Below, piece after piece: positions 55,266 through 64,000 of a stretch of 64,000 nucleotides of DNA. Position 1 is the stretch's first letter, and each line of letters starts with the position of its first letter. The notes beneath the pieces were generated by a model, which saw nothing but the letters and a program-made list of their open reading frames with translations, searched no databases and was not told where the DNA came from. The translations under genes were made by a program, and so were the position numbers. Source of the DNA: Bhargavaea cecembensis (lineage in GTDB: Bacteria > Bacillota > Bacilli > Bacillales_A > Planococcaceae). Location: contig NZ_LQNT01000009.1 in NCBI RefSeq assembly GCF_001619585.1, positions 496,001 through 560,000 on the forward strand, written 5' to 3'.

Positions 55266-56357
55266 ATGTTCTACCAGCTCGCAATCAACTTCTGTATTCT
55301 GTTCACCTTTTCGGTGCTCAGCTATTGGCCGTTCCAGGACAGGGACCGCTTCCGGATTCCCCGGCAAAAATTTCATCCCTATCTGATCGGCACAATGGCC
55401 GGTATTACCGGACTGTTCCTCCTCCGTGCAGCCGTGCCTGTTGCTGAAGGGGTGATCGTCGATGCCCGTCTGCCCGTCATCATCCTCTCGGGTGTTTTCG
55501 GGGGACCCATTGCACCGATGGTATCGTCCGTTATTATCGGTCTCGCCAGAATCTGGACCGGTAATTTTGCGGAAGGCGCAATGACCGCCGGAATCAATAC
55601 CATGGTAATCGGGCTGATCGCCGCCACCGTATTCTTCAGGTGGTCTCCGACATTCAGGAGTGCGAGATTCGTCTTTCATTTTACTGTCTTCCAGACCGCT
55701 GCCGTAATTGTATATATACAGCCGCCCGGAACCGGTGCCTGGCTGAACATTGTCCTATTTCTTTGTTATTCATATTTGTCTTTCTTCACGGTCGCTTTCA
55801 TCCTTCGGGAGTTAAATACTCATTTCCGCAAGCTGGAGGGAGTCGAACAGCTTTCCAAAACCGACTACCTGACCGGTCTAAGCAACAACAGGACCTTCGG
55901 CGAGCAGGTGCAGACCTTTACGGACCGTCAGGAGGAACCGGTCTCCCTAATCCTGCTCGATATTGACCGGTTCAAAGCCGTCAATGACACGTATGGCCAT
56001 CCGGCGGGCGATGAAGTTCTTCGTGAACTGGCAAAACGCATGAAACGGATCTCCCTCCCGGATAGAGCGGTCCTTTCCAGAAACGGCGGCGAAGAATTCT
56101 CCATCCTGCTTCCTGGCGTGGCAAAGGAAAAAGGAACTGCCATTGCCGAACAGGTCAGGTGCACCATCGCCGACAATCCGTTTATCGTGGACGGCGGGTT
56201 GTCCCTTCCAATCACGATTTCTCTTGGCGTCTGCACCTTCCCGGACGATGCTTCAGATGCAAAAGAGCTTTATGAACGGGCGGATCAGGCACTCTACCGA
56301 GCAAAGGAATCAGGACGGAACCTTGTTGTTGGCTACGGCCCGCAGCCAGTGCCATGA
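55266..56357 (+). CDS. Membrane diguanylate cyclase (5TM sensor plus GGDEF)
   Basis: 363 residues from the second ATG, six bases after GGAGGG; the first lies against the ribosome site. An N-terminal 5TMR-LYT-like sensor of about six helices (1-180, LSGVFGGPIAPMVSSVIIG and TAGINTMVIGLI) is followed by a GGDEF domain (DYLTGLSNNRTF at 200, LLDIDRFKAVNDTYGH, GGEEF at 274-278, DQALYRAKESGRN). The active motif is intact, so c-di-GMP synthesis is expected. The product-inhibition RxxD is not seen at its usual place. The ligand is unknown. Confidence 0.9.
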   Translation: MFYQLAINFCILFTFSVLSYWPFQDRDRFRIPRQKFHPYLIGTMAGITGLFLLRAAVPVAEGVIVDARLPVIILSGVFGGPIAPMVSSVIIGLARIWTGNFAEGAMTAGINTMVIGLIAATVFFRWSPTFRSARFVFHFTVFQTAAVIVYIQPPGTGAWLNIVLFLCYSYLSFFTVAFILRELNTHFRKLEGVEQLSKTDYLTGLSNNRTFGEQVQTFTDRQEEPVSLILLDIDRFKAVNDTYGHPAGDEVLRELAKRMKRISLPDRAVLSRNGGEEFSILLPGVAKEKGTAIAEQVRCTIADNPFIVDGGLSLPITISLGVCTFPDDASDAKELYERADQALYRAKESGRNLVVGYGPQPVP

Positions 56358-56375
56358 AAAATGACAGGCTATACA

Positions 56376-56423
56376 CAAAAAGCGATGGACGGCTGCTACC
56401 TGGCCGATCCATCGCCTTTTTAT
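56376..56423. terminator. Bidirectional terminator between the GGDEF gene and speB
   Basis: Stem GCGATGGA with complementary TCCATCGC, T-rich on both outer sides. It ends both convergent units. Confidence 0.85.
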
Positions 56424-57292
56424 TTAACAAATCCGAGCAGCATCTCCCGGAACAGCTTGCTTGCCGTATTGACCGTCTGTTCGGACGGATCGTAGACAGG
56501 CGCGACTTCGACAAGGTCAAAGCCGGCGACCCGGACATCTGAGCGTGCAATTTGATGGATCGACGCGAGCAGTTCGCGGGACGTGATGCCGCCGCAGTCA
56601 ACCGTGCCCGTGCCCGGCGCGTGCGCGGGATCCAGGACGTCGATGTCAATTGTTACATAGACGGGGCGTCCGGCGAGCGCGGGAAGCACTTCTTTGAGTG
56701 GCTCGAGCACATCGAACTTTGAGATGTGCATGCTGTTTTCACGCGCCCACTCAAATTCCTCCTTCATTCCGGAACGGATTCCGAAAGAATAAACATTGCG
56801 GGGGCCGATGATATCAGCAATCTTGCGGATCGGCGTCGAGTGGGAATGTTCTTCCCCCTCATACTCGGTCCGGAGATCGGTATGCGCGTCGATGTGGATG
56901 ATGGCAAGATCCTGATACTTTGCCGCCATTTCCTTCATAACCGGGAGCGAGACGAGGTGCTCGCCGCCCATCCCCGCCGGAACCTTGCCGTCTGCCAGAA
57001 GCTGTCGGATGAAACCGGCAATCAGATCAAGGGATTTTCCGGCGTTGCCGAACGGAAGCGGGATATCCCCTGCATCATAGTAGCGGATGTCGTCCAGTTC
57101 CCGGTCCAGATACGGGCTGTACTCCTCGAGACCTACCGATGCTTCCCGGATGCGCGCGGGGCCGAACCGGGAGCCCGGACGCCAGCTGACCGTCCAGTCC
57201 ATCGGCATACCGTAGATGACTGTATCCGCCTCATCGTAGCTGCCGCCGCTTTTGATGAACACATTTCCGGAGTAGGCTTCGTCGAACTTCAT
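56420..57292 (-). CDS. speB: Agmatinase
   Basis: 290 residues. The binuclear manganese ligands are in [20 protein letters not shown] and [16 protein letters not shown]. It hydrolyses agmatine to putrescine and urea. It overlaps speE by four bases, giving the putrescine-to-spermidine pair. Confidence 0.96.
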   Translation of the reverse strand: MKFDEAYSGNVFIKSGGSYDEADTVIYGMPMDWTVSWRPGSRFGPARIREASVGLEEYSPYLDRELDDIRYYDAGDIPLPFGNAGKSLDLIAGFIRQLLADGKVPAGMGGEHLVSLPVMKEMAAKYQDLAIIHIDAHTDLRTEYEGEEHSHSTPIRKIADIIGPRNVYSFGIRSGMKEEFEWARENSMHISKFDVLEPLKEVLPALAGRPVYVTIDIDVLDPAHAPGTGTVDCGGITSRELLASIHQIARSDVRVAGFDLVEVAPVYDPSEQTVNTASKLFREMLLGFVK

Positions 57293-58131
57293 TCGCCTTC
57301 TCCCTCCGCCAGGTCACGGACGAACTTCGGCAGCACGAAAGCCGCTCTATGCAGCTCTTCCGTGTAATACTTCGTGTCGATGTCATGGAACCGCTCTTCC
57401 TTCACTTCGAGGGGGTCGTGTTTTTTGGAGCCGAGTGTGAAGCACCAGAGCCCGCTCGGATAGGTCGGGATATTGGCGGTGTACATGCGGGTGACTGGGA
57501 AAATTTCCCGGACATCTTTCTGGACCTGGCGAATGAGGTCCGCCTTGAACCACGGGTTGTCGCTTTGTGCAACAAACAGCCCGTCCTCTTTCAGCGCCTT
57601 CGAGATGCCTGCGTAGAAGCCTTTTGTAAAGAGGTTGACCGCTGGGCCGACAGGCTCCGTCGAATCGACCATGATGACATCATATTCGTTTTCAGACTCT
57701 GCGATATGCATGAAGCCGTCGCCGACACGGACATCCACCCGCGGGTCTCCGAGCTTGTCCGCGATCGACGGCAGGTACTTTTTCGAGTACTCGATGACCT
57801 TGCCGTCAATATCGACAAGGACAGCCTGTTCGACCTGCGGATGCTTCAGTACTTCACGGATCACGCCGCCATCACCCCCGCCTACGACCAACACTTTTTT
57901 CGGGTCAGGGTGGGTAAAGAGCGGCACATGGGCAACCATTTCGTGATATACAAATTCGTCACGTTCAGAGGTCATCACCATTCCGTCGAGGAACAGCATG
58001 TTCCCCCACTCTTCCGTCTCTGCCATCTCCAGCAGCTGGAAATCTGTTTGTTCAACGTGCAGTGTCTGTTTGATCTTCATTGTGATTCCAAAGTTGTCCG
58101 TCTGTTTTTCTGTATACCATAACCCTGCCAT
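57289..58131 (-). CDS. speE: Spermidine synthase
   Basis: 280 residues starting [11 protein letters not shown], with GGAGG ten bases upstream. The decarboxylated-SAM site is [16 protein letters not shown], followed by [16 protein letters not shown] and the catalytic DSTEPVGPA. It transfers an aminopropyl group to putrescine made by speB. Confidence 0.96.
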   Translation of the reverse strand: MAGLWYTEKQTDNFGITMKIKQTLHVEQTDFQLLEMAETEEWGNMLFLDGMVMTSERDEFVYHEMVAHVPLFTHPDPKKVLVVGGGDGGVIREVLKHPQVEQAVLVDIDGKVIEYSKKYLPSIADKLGDPRVDVRVGDGFMHIAESENEYDVIMVDSTEPVGPAVNLFTKGFYAGISKALKEDGLFVAQSDNPWFKADLIRQVQKDVREIFPVTRMYTANIPTYPSGLWCFTLGSKKHDPLEVKEERFHDIDTKYYTEELHRAAFVLPKFVRDLAEGEGE

Positions 58132-58207
58132 GGGCTGCATTCCTCCTTTTATTAAAGGGAACCGTCCCGTACTGCCTGTATTCCCGGCCTCCACGAAACT
58201 AAGCTTC

Positions 58208-58235
58208 ATTATACGGCCACAGGTCTTCGGTGCAA
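58208..58235 (-). promoter_or_regulatory. Sigma-A promoter of speE-speB
   Basis: Minus strand TTGCAC, 16 bases, TATAAT, about 75 bases upstream of the start. Confidence 0.78.
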
Positions 58236-58367
58236 CTGTTTTTTTAATAGATAGGACTTCTCGGAATCCACCGTCAGACGTGAACCGGAACTCGTATAAA
58301 ATCCGCCGGATGAAACGCCGCCTGTCTGCACATACTTGCGGAAAAGCGCACGAAAGGCGGGAATGCG

Positions 58368-60431
58368 GTGAAACGGGCACATCTCAAACGGCAGCGAAAA
58401 CGGCGGACGCTCGTGAAGCGGCTGCTGCTCCTTTCCCTGAGCCTCGGCGTGGCAGGGCTGGTCATGTACGGGGCGTTCCTTATCTATATTCATTCGGCCG
58501 GGCCCCCTTCCCTGAAGGTGCCGAACGCGACCGTCTTCCTCGACCGCAATGGCGACCCGATCGGCGACAGGCATTCAGGTGAGCGCCGCTATTGGGCTTC
58601 CCTTGATGATATGTCCCCGTTTCTGGCCGATGCGTTTGTGGCCGTCGAGGACAAGGACTTCTATGAACATAAGGGTTTCGACTATTCCCGTATCGCCTCC
58701 GCCGTGCTGAAGGATGTCAAATCGTTCCGCAAAGCGGAAGGCGCAAGTACCATTACCCAGCAGTATGCCCGCAATCTGTTCCTCACCCACCAGAAAACAT
58801 GGACGCGGAAAATCAATGAAGCCGTCTACGCCAGAAGGATCGAAACGTTTTACGACAAGGACACGATTCTTGAAGGCTACCTGAATACCGTCTATTTTGG
58901 ACATGGCATGTACGGTGCCGAGGCCGCAAGCAAGTTTTTCTTCGGCAAGGAAGCGAAGGATCTGACGCTGGCGGAAGCGACACTCATGGCGGCCGTGCCG
59001 AAGGGGCCGTCCGTCTATTCTCCGGTCGACCATCCTGAGGCAGCGTCGGACCGCCAGAAAATCATCCTCAATGCCATGATTCGGGAGGGGTATGTGACGC
59101 GCGAACAGGCTGATCATGCCCTTAATCAGCAGATTGCGCTGAAGCATGACCAGTGGGACGCTGGTGAAAAGGTGGCCCCGTACTTCCTGGATGAGGTGTG
59201 GCGCGAGGCCGAGAAACGTCTGGATGAAGCCGGACGCGACATCGCGGAAGGCGGCTGGACGATACGGACGACTCTCGACCCGTTCCACCAGAAGTCGGCT
59301 GAAGCCGCAGCGGATAAATGGATGCCCGACAACGGACTCCAGTTCGGCTTTATCACAATGAAGCCGGATAGCGGGCAGATCACTTCTCTGATCGGCGGCC
59401 GGGATTATGCCGCAAGCCCCTTTAACCGGGTCACCCAGGCGGAGCGGCAGTCCGGCTCTGCGATGAAGCCGGTTCTGTATGCAGCAGCGCTCGAGCAGGG
59501 ATTCACGCCGCTCACGTTCCTGAAAAGCGAGCCGACCGTCTTCACCTTCGACGATGGACGCCAGGAGTACGAACCCAAGAACGTCAACGGCAAGTTTGCC
59601 GAGCGGCCGATTTCTCTCGCCCAGGCGCTTGCCATCTCGGACAATATCTATGCCGTCAAGACACTCGAGGAAATCGGTTACAAACCATTTAAAGACATGG
59701 CGGCACGCCTCGGCATCACCGGGAACTTTGTTGATGCGCCGGCGACCGCCCTCGGTACGACCGAGGTCACCCTCTATGAAATGACAGGTGCCTACAACCG
59801 CATCGCGTCAGGCGGAATGAGGGTCGTCCCGACGACGATTCAGTCAATCACGGATGCATCCGGCGAAACCGTCTACCGGAGCGGAGATGAGGACAAGGAG
59901 CAGCGGGAAGTGCTTGACCCGGCGGATGCCTTTGTCCTGACGCAGATGATGACCGGCATGTTTGACCCGGTCTTCAGCGACTACACCCCATCGACCGGCC
60001 TGTCGATGCGCCCGAGCCAGACACGTCCGTATGCGGCGAAGTCCGGCACAACGCTGTCCGACCAATATCTGATCGGTTTCTCCACTTCTCTGACAGCCGG
60101 TATCTGGGCAGGCTTCGACGAAGGACGCCGGCTCACCGAGAACAGCGACAAAATGGCAGCGAAGAAGATGTGGATTGAATTTATGGAAGATGCACATGCA
60201 GGCCTGCCTCCCGAGCCGTTCGCCCAGCCCGAGGGCGTCACAGGGGTCATCGTCGACGTTGATACCGGCGGGCTCGCCGTCGAAGGATGCGGCAAGCAGC
60301 GCCTCGTCTACGTCAAGGAGCGGAATGTGCCGCGGAAGCTCTGTACGGATCCCGCCCTCCGGCAAGAACGCTCCAAAGACACAAAAGACGGCGGGCCGAT
60401 CCGGCTGTTCCCATTCTCATTTTTTGACTGA
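58368..60431 (+). CDS. pbpG: Class A penicillin-binding protein (PbpG/PBP1A type)
   Basis: 687 residues from a GTG start. A very basic N-terminus and one membrane anchor (about 18-42) are followed by a GT51 transglycosylase ([14 protein letters not shown] with Glu94, [34 protein letters not shown]) and a transpeptidase with SAMK at 364-367, SDN at 424-426 and KSGTT at 558-562. It polymerises and cross-links peptidoglycan on the outer membrane face. It is divergent from speE as pbpG is in B. subtilis, where PbpG acts in the spore germ-cell wall. No clear promoter was found. Confidence 0.93.
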   Translation: MKRAHLKRQRKRRTLVKRLLLLSLSLGVAGLVMYGAFLIYIHSAGPPSLKVPNATVFLDRNGDPIGDRHSGERRYWASLDDMSPFLADAFVAVEDKDFYEHKGFDYSRIASAVLKDVKSFRKAEGASTITQQYARNLFLTHQKTWTRKINEAVYARRIETFYDKDTILEGYLNTVYFGHGMYGAEAASKFFFGKEAKDLTLAEATLMAAVPKGPSVYSPVDHPEAASDRQKIILNAMIREGYVTREQADHALNQQIALKHDQWDAGEKVAPYFLDEVWREAEKRLDEAGRDIAEGGWTIRTTLDPFHQKSAEAAADKWMPDNGLQFGFITMKPDSGQITSLIGGRDYAASPFNRVTQAERQSGSAMKPVLYAAALEQGFTPLTFLKSEPTVFTFDDGRQEYEPKNVNGKFAERPISLAQALAISDNIYAVKTLEEIGYKPFKDMAARLGITGNFVDAPATALGTTEVTLYEMTGAYNRIASGGMRVVPTTIQSITDASGETVYRSGDEDKEQREVLDPADAFVLTQMMTGMFDPVFSDYTPSTGLSMRPSQTRPYAAKSGTTLSDQYLIGFSTSLTAGIWAGFDEGRRLTENSDKMAAKKMWIEFMEDAHAGLPPEPFAQPEGVTGVIVDVDTGGLAVEGCGKQRLVYVKERNVPRKLCTDPALRQERSKDTKDGGPIRLFPFSFFD

Positions 60432-60472
60432 AGATGCGGGATGCATCCGTAAATCATCCCGAATCACGCAAC

Positions 60473-60516
60473 CAAAAAACCCGCCCCGCCTCCAAATTTC
60501 GGAGGCGGGGCGGGTT
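60473..60516 (-). terminator. Strong terminator downstream of ywhD
   Basis: A 16-bp GC-rich perfect stem AACCCGCCCCGCCTCC is followed by TTTTTTGG on the minus strand. It lies about 140 bases after the ywhD stop codon; nothing recognisable is in between. Confidence 0.85.
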
Positions 60517-60657
60517 ATGTGCGGCGTTAGCTAGACGGCGCACTGTCCTAGCTTGTATTCAGCAAGCGTTAATCCAAGTTTACTCCCTTTTCGGGAGCGG
60601 TTCAACCGGCTGCAACCCTGCCGGTGAAACTGTCAAAGATCGTTCATAATTGCGTGA

Positions 60658-61176
60658 TCATCCGGTGACGCCAAGCGCCTCCTGAAGTTCAGGGCTCCGT
60701 TCCCACAATTCCGGGTTCTGTTCCTCCAGGAATTCCGCAAGCACCTTTTTCGAGCGGTCATCCATTTTTTCGACGATAACATGGCGCTTCAGTGCTTTGT
60801 CCAGCAGGTTCACATGCTCCGGCAGGTTCTTATAGCCGCGCCGCTTTTCGCGGTTGACTACCATCTCCGCTGCCGTAACGCCGGCAAAGTAAGGACCGTC
60901 CTCTTTATAGTCGATCGCGACCCATACCAGCCAGTATGGCTTGCCGCCAGCAGAATCCTCGCGGTTCGGGGTGAACTTGACCCCCCGCTCCGTTTTGCTG
61001 CGGGCATGCAGCGCGCCGATCTCCACCTGCGCAAGTTCCTCTTCCACGTCGATGATGACCGGCGATACGTTTTCCAGCGAAATTGAACCGATGCCGTAGC
61101 CCTTATGCCCGGCGGTCGGATTGTCTCGGATGATCGTGAATTCCATTTTCGGTTTCGGTTTTTCTCCATTGGCCAT
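60658..61176 (-). CDS. ywhD: YwhD family protein
   Basis: 172 residues from the ATG seven bases behind AGGGGG. It contains KGYGIGSISLENVSPVIIDV, RGVKFTPN and YWLVWVAIDY. The family is restricted to Bacillales and has no assigned function that I know. It is the last gene of ywfO-ywgA-ywhD. Confidence 0.85.
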   Translation of the reverse strand: MANGEKPKPKMEFTIIRDNPTAGHKGYGIGSISLENVSPVIIDVEEELAQVEIGALHARSKTERGVKFTPNREDSAGGKPYWLVWVAIDYKEDGPYFAGVTAAEMVVNREKRRGYKNLPEHVNLLDKALKRHVIVEKMDDRSKKVLAEFLEEQNPELWERSPELQEALGVTG

Positions 61177-61236
61177 GATCATACCCCCTTCCCTGCATTA
61201 TAGCCAATCAGCCTCCAGCGTTAAAAGGACGGCGGC

Positions 61237-61743
61237 TCACTGGCGGATACAGGAGGAGAGTTCGCCAATGAAAGCAAAGGCCTCATCCATCTCCGCATCC
61301 GTATAGTTCAGCTTGTTTTTGACGATATGTACTTTTGCGATCTGTTCATCCCTCGGCAGATAGTCAAAATACAGCAGTGTGGAGACCAGTTCCAGGAAGC
61401 GGGAACTTTTCTCCTTCATCCGCCCGATGCACACGCCGAGTGTGTCCGGAACATCGCCCGCATCGCCGATAAAGTCCCGACCTTCTCCGGTCACCCGGTA
61501 GCTGTATTGCACATAAGATCCCTTGTCTTCGCAATTTTCCGCTAGGAAGCCCATTTCGCAAAGCTCCTCGATGCGGAGAGTCAGTTCCTCCGAGTAGGGG
61601 CCGTAAATGTGAAGCTCATATTTTTCCTGGAACGGGAAGTCCATCTTCTTGGCGATGTAGATCATCTTCTGCAGCTTCTTCCGCCCGGTCACCCCATCAG
61701 CCAGTGAAATGAACTGCACGACTTTTGCATGTTCCTGAAGCAT
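61237..61743 (-). CDS. ywgA: YwgA family protein
   Basis: 168 residues from the ATG behind GGGAGGGC. It starts with a helical segment (KVVQFISLADGVTGRKKLQKMIYIAKKM) and has ELHIYGPYSEEL, resembling a winged-helix-like fold. Function is unknown. It lies 19 bases after ywfO. Confidence 0.85.
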   Translation of the reverse strand: MLQEHAKVVQFISLADGVTGRKKLQKMIYIAKKMDFPFQEKYELHIYGPYSEELTLRIEELCEMGFLAENCEDKGSYVQYSYRVTGEGRDFIGDAGDVPDTLGVCIGRMKEKSSRFLELVSTLLYFDYLPRDEQIAKVHIVKNKLNYTDAEMDEAFAFIGELSSCIRQ

Positions 61744-61762
61744 CAAAAATGCCCTCCCTATT

Positions 61763-63064
61763 CTATGTGTTCAAGATGCTTAGGATTTGTTGCCTGAGCA
61801 CTTTTTTCTTTTTGCCTTCCCTGAGCATGTCCTCAGGGAAATAGAGTTTGTGGTCCGTTCGCCTCTTGCCGGAAATGGCATCGACGATGTCGGACTCTCG
61901 GGACAGTTCCCGCAGTTCGCCGTCCCTCATCAGCAAGTGGATCGGCAGCCGCTCCTCTTCCTCGCCCGGACGGTAGAAGTCGTACGGCAGGTCCGATGAG
62001 GAGTCGACGACAAGATAATATTCCGGGTCGATCCCGGCTTTCCGGAACAATGTATCCAGTTCGCCGAGCTTCCGGTATTCCTTTGCCGGATTGAAATCAA
62101 TGTACTGGAACAGCCGGCGGTTCACGAACCGGTCGCACAGGTCGGACAGGATTTCATCGTCCTCACGGATCCAGGTTTCAAAATAAGTCATCAGGATGTA
62201 TTCATCCAGCGCGATATAATCAGTGAGATCGTACGTCTTGTCGAAGAACGACTTAAAATGGACGGGCTCCTGCTTGAACGTATACCCTTCTTCGCTCAAA
62301 ACTTTCGCCCTCTGCAAGATTTTTACGAGGATCACTTCTGCAGAGCGTGACACCGGATGGAAGTATACCTGCCAGTACATCTGGTACCGGCTCATGATAT
62401 AGTCTTCCACCGCATGCATGCCGCTCTGCTTGATGACAGCCTGTTCCTCGGATGGGCGCATGACCCGAAGGATCCTTTCCATATCGAAATGGCCGTAGCT
62501 GACCCCCGTGAAATAAGCGTCCCGCTGAAGATAATCCATCCGGTCGGCGTCAATCTGGCTTGAAATCAGGCTCACGACGAGCTTGTCCGGATAGGTCTTC
62601 CCGATGACGTCTGCCACTTTCTGAGGAAACTCTTCACTGACACGCCGGAGAACTGCATTCACCTCAGTATCCCCGAGCAGGATTTTCTGGGTGAACAGTT
62701 CATGGTCCAGATCGAATACCTTCTCGAAGGCATGGGAAAACGGCCCATGGCCGAGGTCATGGAGCAGCGCCGCGCACAGCGTCACGAGCCTCTCCGAATC
62801 ATTCCACTGCGACCGTCCGCTGAAACTGTCGTCGATGATGCGGCGTACAATCTCATAGACGCCGAGCGAATGATTAAAGCGGCTGTGCTCCGCACCGTGG
62901 AACACGAGGTAGGTCGTGCCGAGCTGATGGATGCGGCGAAGCCGCTGAAATTCTCTGGTTGCAATCAGATCCCAGATCACCTGGTCTTTCACATGGATGT
63001 ACCGGTGAACCGGGTCTTTGAACACTTTTTCTTCACTCAGTTTTTGTGTGGCATAGTCCATCAT
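61763..63064 (-). CDS. ywfO: HD-domain phosphohydrolase (YwfO-like, dNTPase-type)
   Basis: 433 residues from the first of two ATG codons behind GGGAGGTG. Metal-binding histidines and aspartates are in RFNHSLGVYEIV, LLHDLGHGPFSHAFE and SQIDADRMDYLQRDAYFTG, the SAMHD1/dGTPase pattern. It probably hydrolyses nucleoside triphosphates. It is first gene of its unit. Confidence 0.9.
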   Translation of the reverse strand: MMDYATQKLSEEKVFKDPVHRYIHVKDQVIWDLIATREFQRLRRIHQLGTTYLVFHGAEHSRFNHSLGVYEIVRRIIDDSFSGRSQWNDSERLVTLCAALLHDLGHGPFSHAFEKVFDLDHELFTQKILLGDTEVNAVLRRVSEEFPQKVADVIGKTYPDKLVVSLISSQIDADRMDYLQRDAYFTGVSYGHFDMERILRVMRPSEEQAVIKQSGMHAVEDYIMSRYQMYWQVYFHPVSRSAEVILVKILQRAKVLSEEGYTFKQEPVHFKSFFDKTYDLTDYIALDEYILMTYFETWIREDDEILSDLCDRFVNRRLFQYIDFNPAKEYRKLGELDTLFRKAGIDPEYYLVVDSSSDLPYDFYRPGEEEERLPIHLLMRDGELRELSRESDIVDAISGKRRTDHKLYFPEDMLREGKKKKVLRQQILSILNT

Positions 63065-63095
63065 CTGGCACCTCCCGGAAACAGTGGGTCCTTCC

Positions 63096-63124
63096 AGTAT
63101 ACCTTGTCCGGCCCTTGTTTGGAA
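63096..63124 (-). promoter_or_regulatory. Possible sigma-A promoter of ywfO-ywgA-ywhD
   Basis: Minus strand TTCCAA, 17 bases, TATACT. Confidence 0.5.
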
Positions 63125-63199
63125 CGGTCGGCGGCCACCTTCCCCTCCTAAAATCAAATCCGAAAAGATGCGCATTCTCCGACATTTCCAAATGGAACG

Positions 63200-63229
63200 G
63201 TATAAAACGCGGAACGGCTGTGCAAACTG
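63200..63229 (+). promoter_or_regulatory. Candidate sigma-F promoter of rsfA
   Basis: GTATA, 15 bases, GTGCAAACTG. It has the same spacing and form as the spoIIQ candidate. rsfA is a forespore gene in B. subtilis. Confidence 0.6.
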
Positions 63230-63271
63230 ACACCAGGCAAACATTCTATGAAGATGGCAGGAGGTACACAA

Positions 63272-63904
63272 ATGGTGAAAGTCAGACAGGATGCCTGGGT
63301 AGAAGAAAACGACCGGCTGCTCGCGGATACGGTGCTGCGCCATGTACGTGAAGGAAGCACACAGCTTAACGCGTTTGAGGAAGCCGGTGACGCGATGAAC
63401 AGGACGGCTGCGGCATGCGGGTTCAGATGGAACGCGGTCGTCAGGAAAGAATACGAAAAAGAGCTGGCCGAAGCGAAAAAAGAACGCAAAGCGAACCTCA
63501 AGGCGATGGGCAAAGATTTCCGCCGCAAAAACTCGGGACTCTATGTGGTTCCGGACGGAGCGGAGGGCGAAGGCAGGGCGGCGATCCGGCTGTCAAACCT
63601 CTCGCTTGATGTGGTGATCGCCTATCTGATGCGTCTTCAGCATACGAATCTCGCGGATCAGGAAACGATGAAGTGGAAGCATACTGCCGAAGCGGCGGAA
63701 CGCCGGGTCGGAGAGCTTGAGTCGGAAGTCGCACGCCTCGCCAGGGAAAATGATGAAATCCGGGATGATTATGAGCAGTTCGTCCAGATTATGAACCGCG
63801 CGCGCAAATTGGTCGCCTTCGAAGAGGACGAGAACTCATCGGCCGTCTTCCGGATGGAGCAGAACGGAAACCTGGTAAACAATGATGAGCAGCAGGCACA
63901 CTGA
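63272..63904 (+). CDS. rsfA: RsfA family prespore transcriptional regulator
   Basis: 210 residues from the ATG behind GCAGGAGGT. The N-terminal Myb/SANT-like DNA-binding domain reads VRQDAWVEENDRLLADTVLRH and CGFRWNAVV. The C-terminal half is a coiled coil with heptad Leu and Glu repeats. RsfA modulates sigma-F genes in the forespore. It is divergent from ywfO. Confidence 0.9.
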   Translation: MVKVRQDAWVEENDRLLADTVLRHVREGSTQLNAFEEAGDAMNRTAAACGFRWNAVVRKEYEKELAEAKKERKANLKAMGKDFRRKNSGLYVVPDGAEGEGRAAIRLSNLSLDVVIAYLMRLQHTNLADQETMKWKHTAEAAERRVGELESEVARLARENDEIRDDYEQFVQIMNRARKLVAFEEDENSSAVFRMEQNGNLVNNDEQQAH

Positions 63905-63926
63905 TGCCGCGGCTCGTGCATAAACA

Positions 63927-63978
63927 AACGGCAAGGATACCATCGCCTGCGGAATCAGGCGGCGGAGTCCTTGCCGTT
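63927..63978. terminator. Terminator-like hairpin downstream of rsfA
   Basis: Perfect stem AACGGCAAGGA with an inner CGCCTG/CAGGCG hairpin. The flanks are only weakly T-rich. Confidence 0.65.
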
Positions 63979-64000
63979 TGTTCGGTTGATGGAACTGGCT

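Noticed and set aside
58280-58367. Sigma-F or sigma-G promoter of pbpG
   Set aside because: GTATA and CATACTT elements are present but at spacings that fit neither sigma factor; no call made.

Overview
The window looks like a chromosomal segment of a GC-rich, endospore-forming member of the Bacillales. The evidence is a long run of genes in the order known from the Bacillus subtilis region spoIIQ-spoIID-murAA-atp-upp-glyA-prfA-rho-fba-spo0F-pyrG-rpoE-argS-speEB-pbpG-rsfA, together with five sporulation genes (spoIIQ, spoIID, spoIIR, spo0F, rsfA), AGGAGG-type ribosome binding sites and frequent TTG/GTG starts. The GC content and gene content would fit a Planococcaceae-like genus, but that is an inference. 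I saw no rRNA, tRNA, CRISPR array, insertion sequence or prophage. Almost everything is transcribed leftward; only ywjG, a GGDEF gene, a penicillin-binding protein gene and rsfA run rightward.

Layout. 1-3.3 kb: spoIIQ (cut by the window edge), spoIID and murA. 3.5-11 kb: a DUF1146 membrane protein and the nine-gene ATP synthase operon atpIBEFHAGDC with a clear sigma-A promoter and terminator. 11-30.7 kb: housekeeping genes for cell wall (mnaA, murZ), nucleotides (upp, tdk, pyrG), translation and transcription (prfA, prmC, rpmE, rho, rpoE, ywlC), central carbon metabolism (glyA, rpiB, glpX, fsa, fbaA) and sporulation (spoIIR, spo0F). pyrG carries the CTP-sensing GGGC leader and attenuator.

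30.7-41.8 kb: a short-chain and branched-chain acyl-CoA module. It holds thiolase, 3-hydroxybutyryl-CoA dehydrogenase, two acyl-CoA dehydrogenases, a TetR regulator and the B12-dependent fused mutase IcmF. A divergently regulated but same-strand gene for a membrane Fe-S protein probably passes electrons from acyl-CoA dehydrogenases/ETF to quinone. FadR-like 7-4-7 operators sit inside the two promoters.

42-52.9 kb: a tightly overlapping 13-gene cobalamin salvage operon behind a cobalamin riboswitch (btuF, btuC, btuD-cbiZ fusion, cbiB, cobD, cobU, a CobQ lacking its amidotransferase half, cobS, cobC, a second short CobU-like gene, pduO, cblT, cblS). It can import corrinoids, strip cobinamide with CbiZ, re-attach the aminopropanol arm, activate it, and use imported alpha-ribazole via CblT/CblS instead of CobT. 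Its product is the cofactor of the neighbouring IcmF.

53-64 kb: argS-ywiB, a membrane diguanylate cyclase, speE-speB, a class A penicillin-binding protein, ywfO-ywgA-ywhD, and the forespore regulator rsfA. Candidate sigma-F promoters of one common form precede spoIIQ, spoIIR and rsfA; a sigma-E candidate abuts spoIID; and sigma-H and sigma-A candidates precede spo0F.
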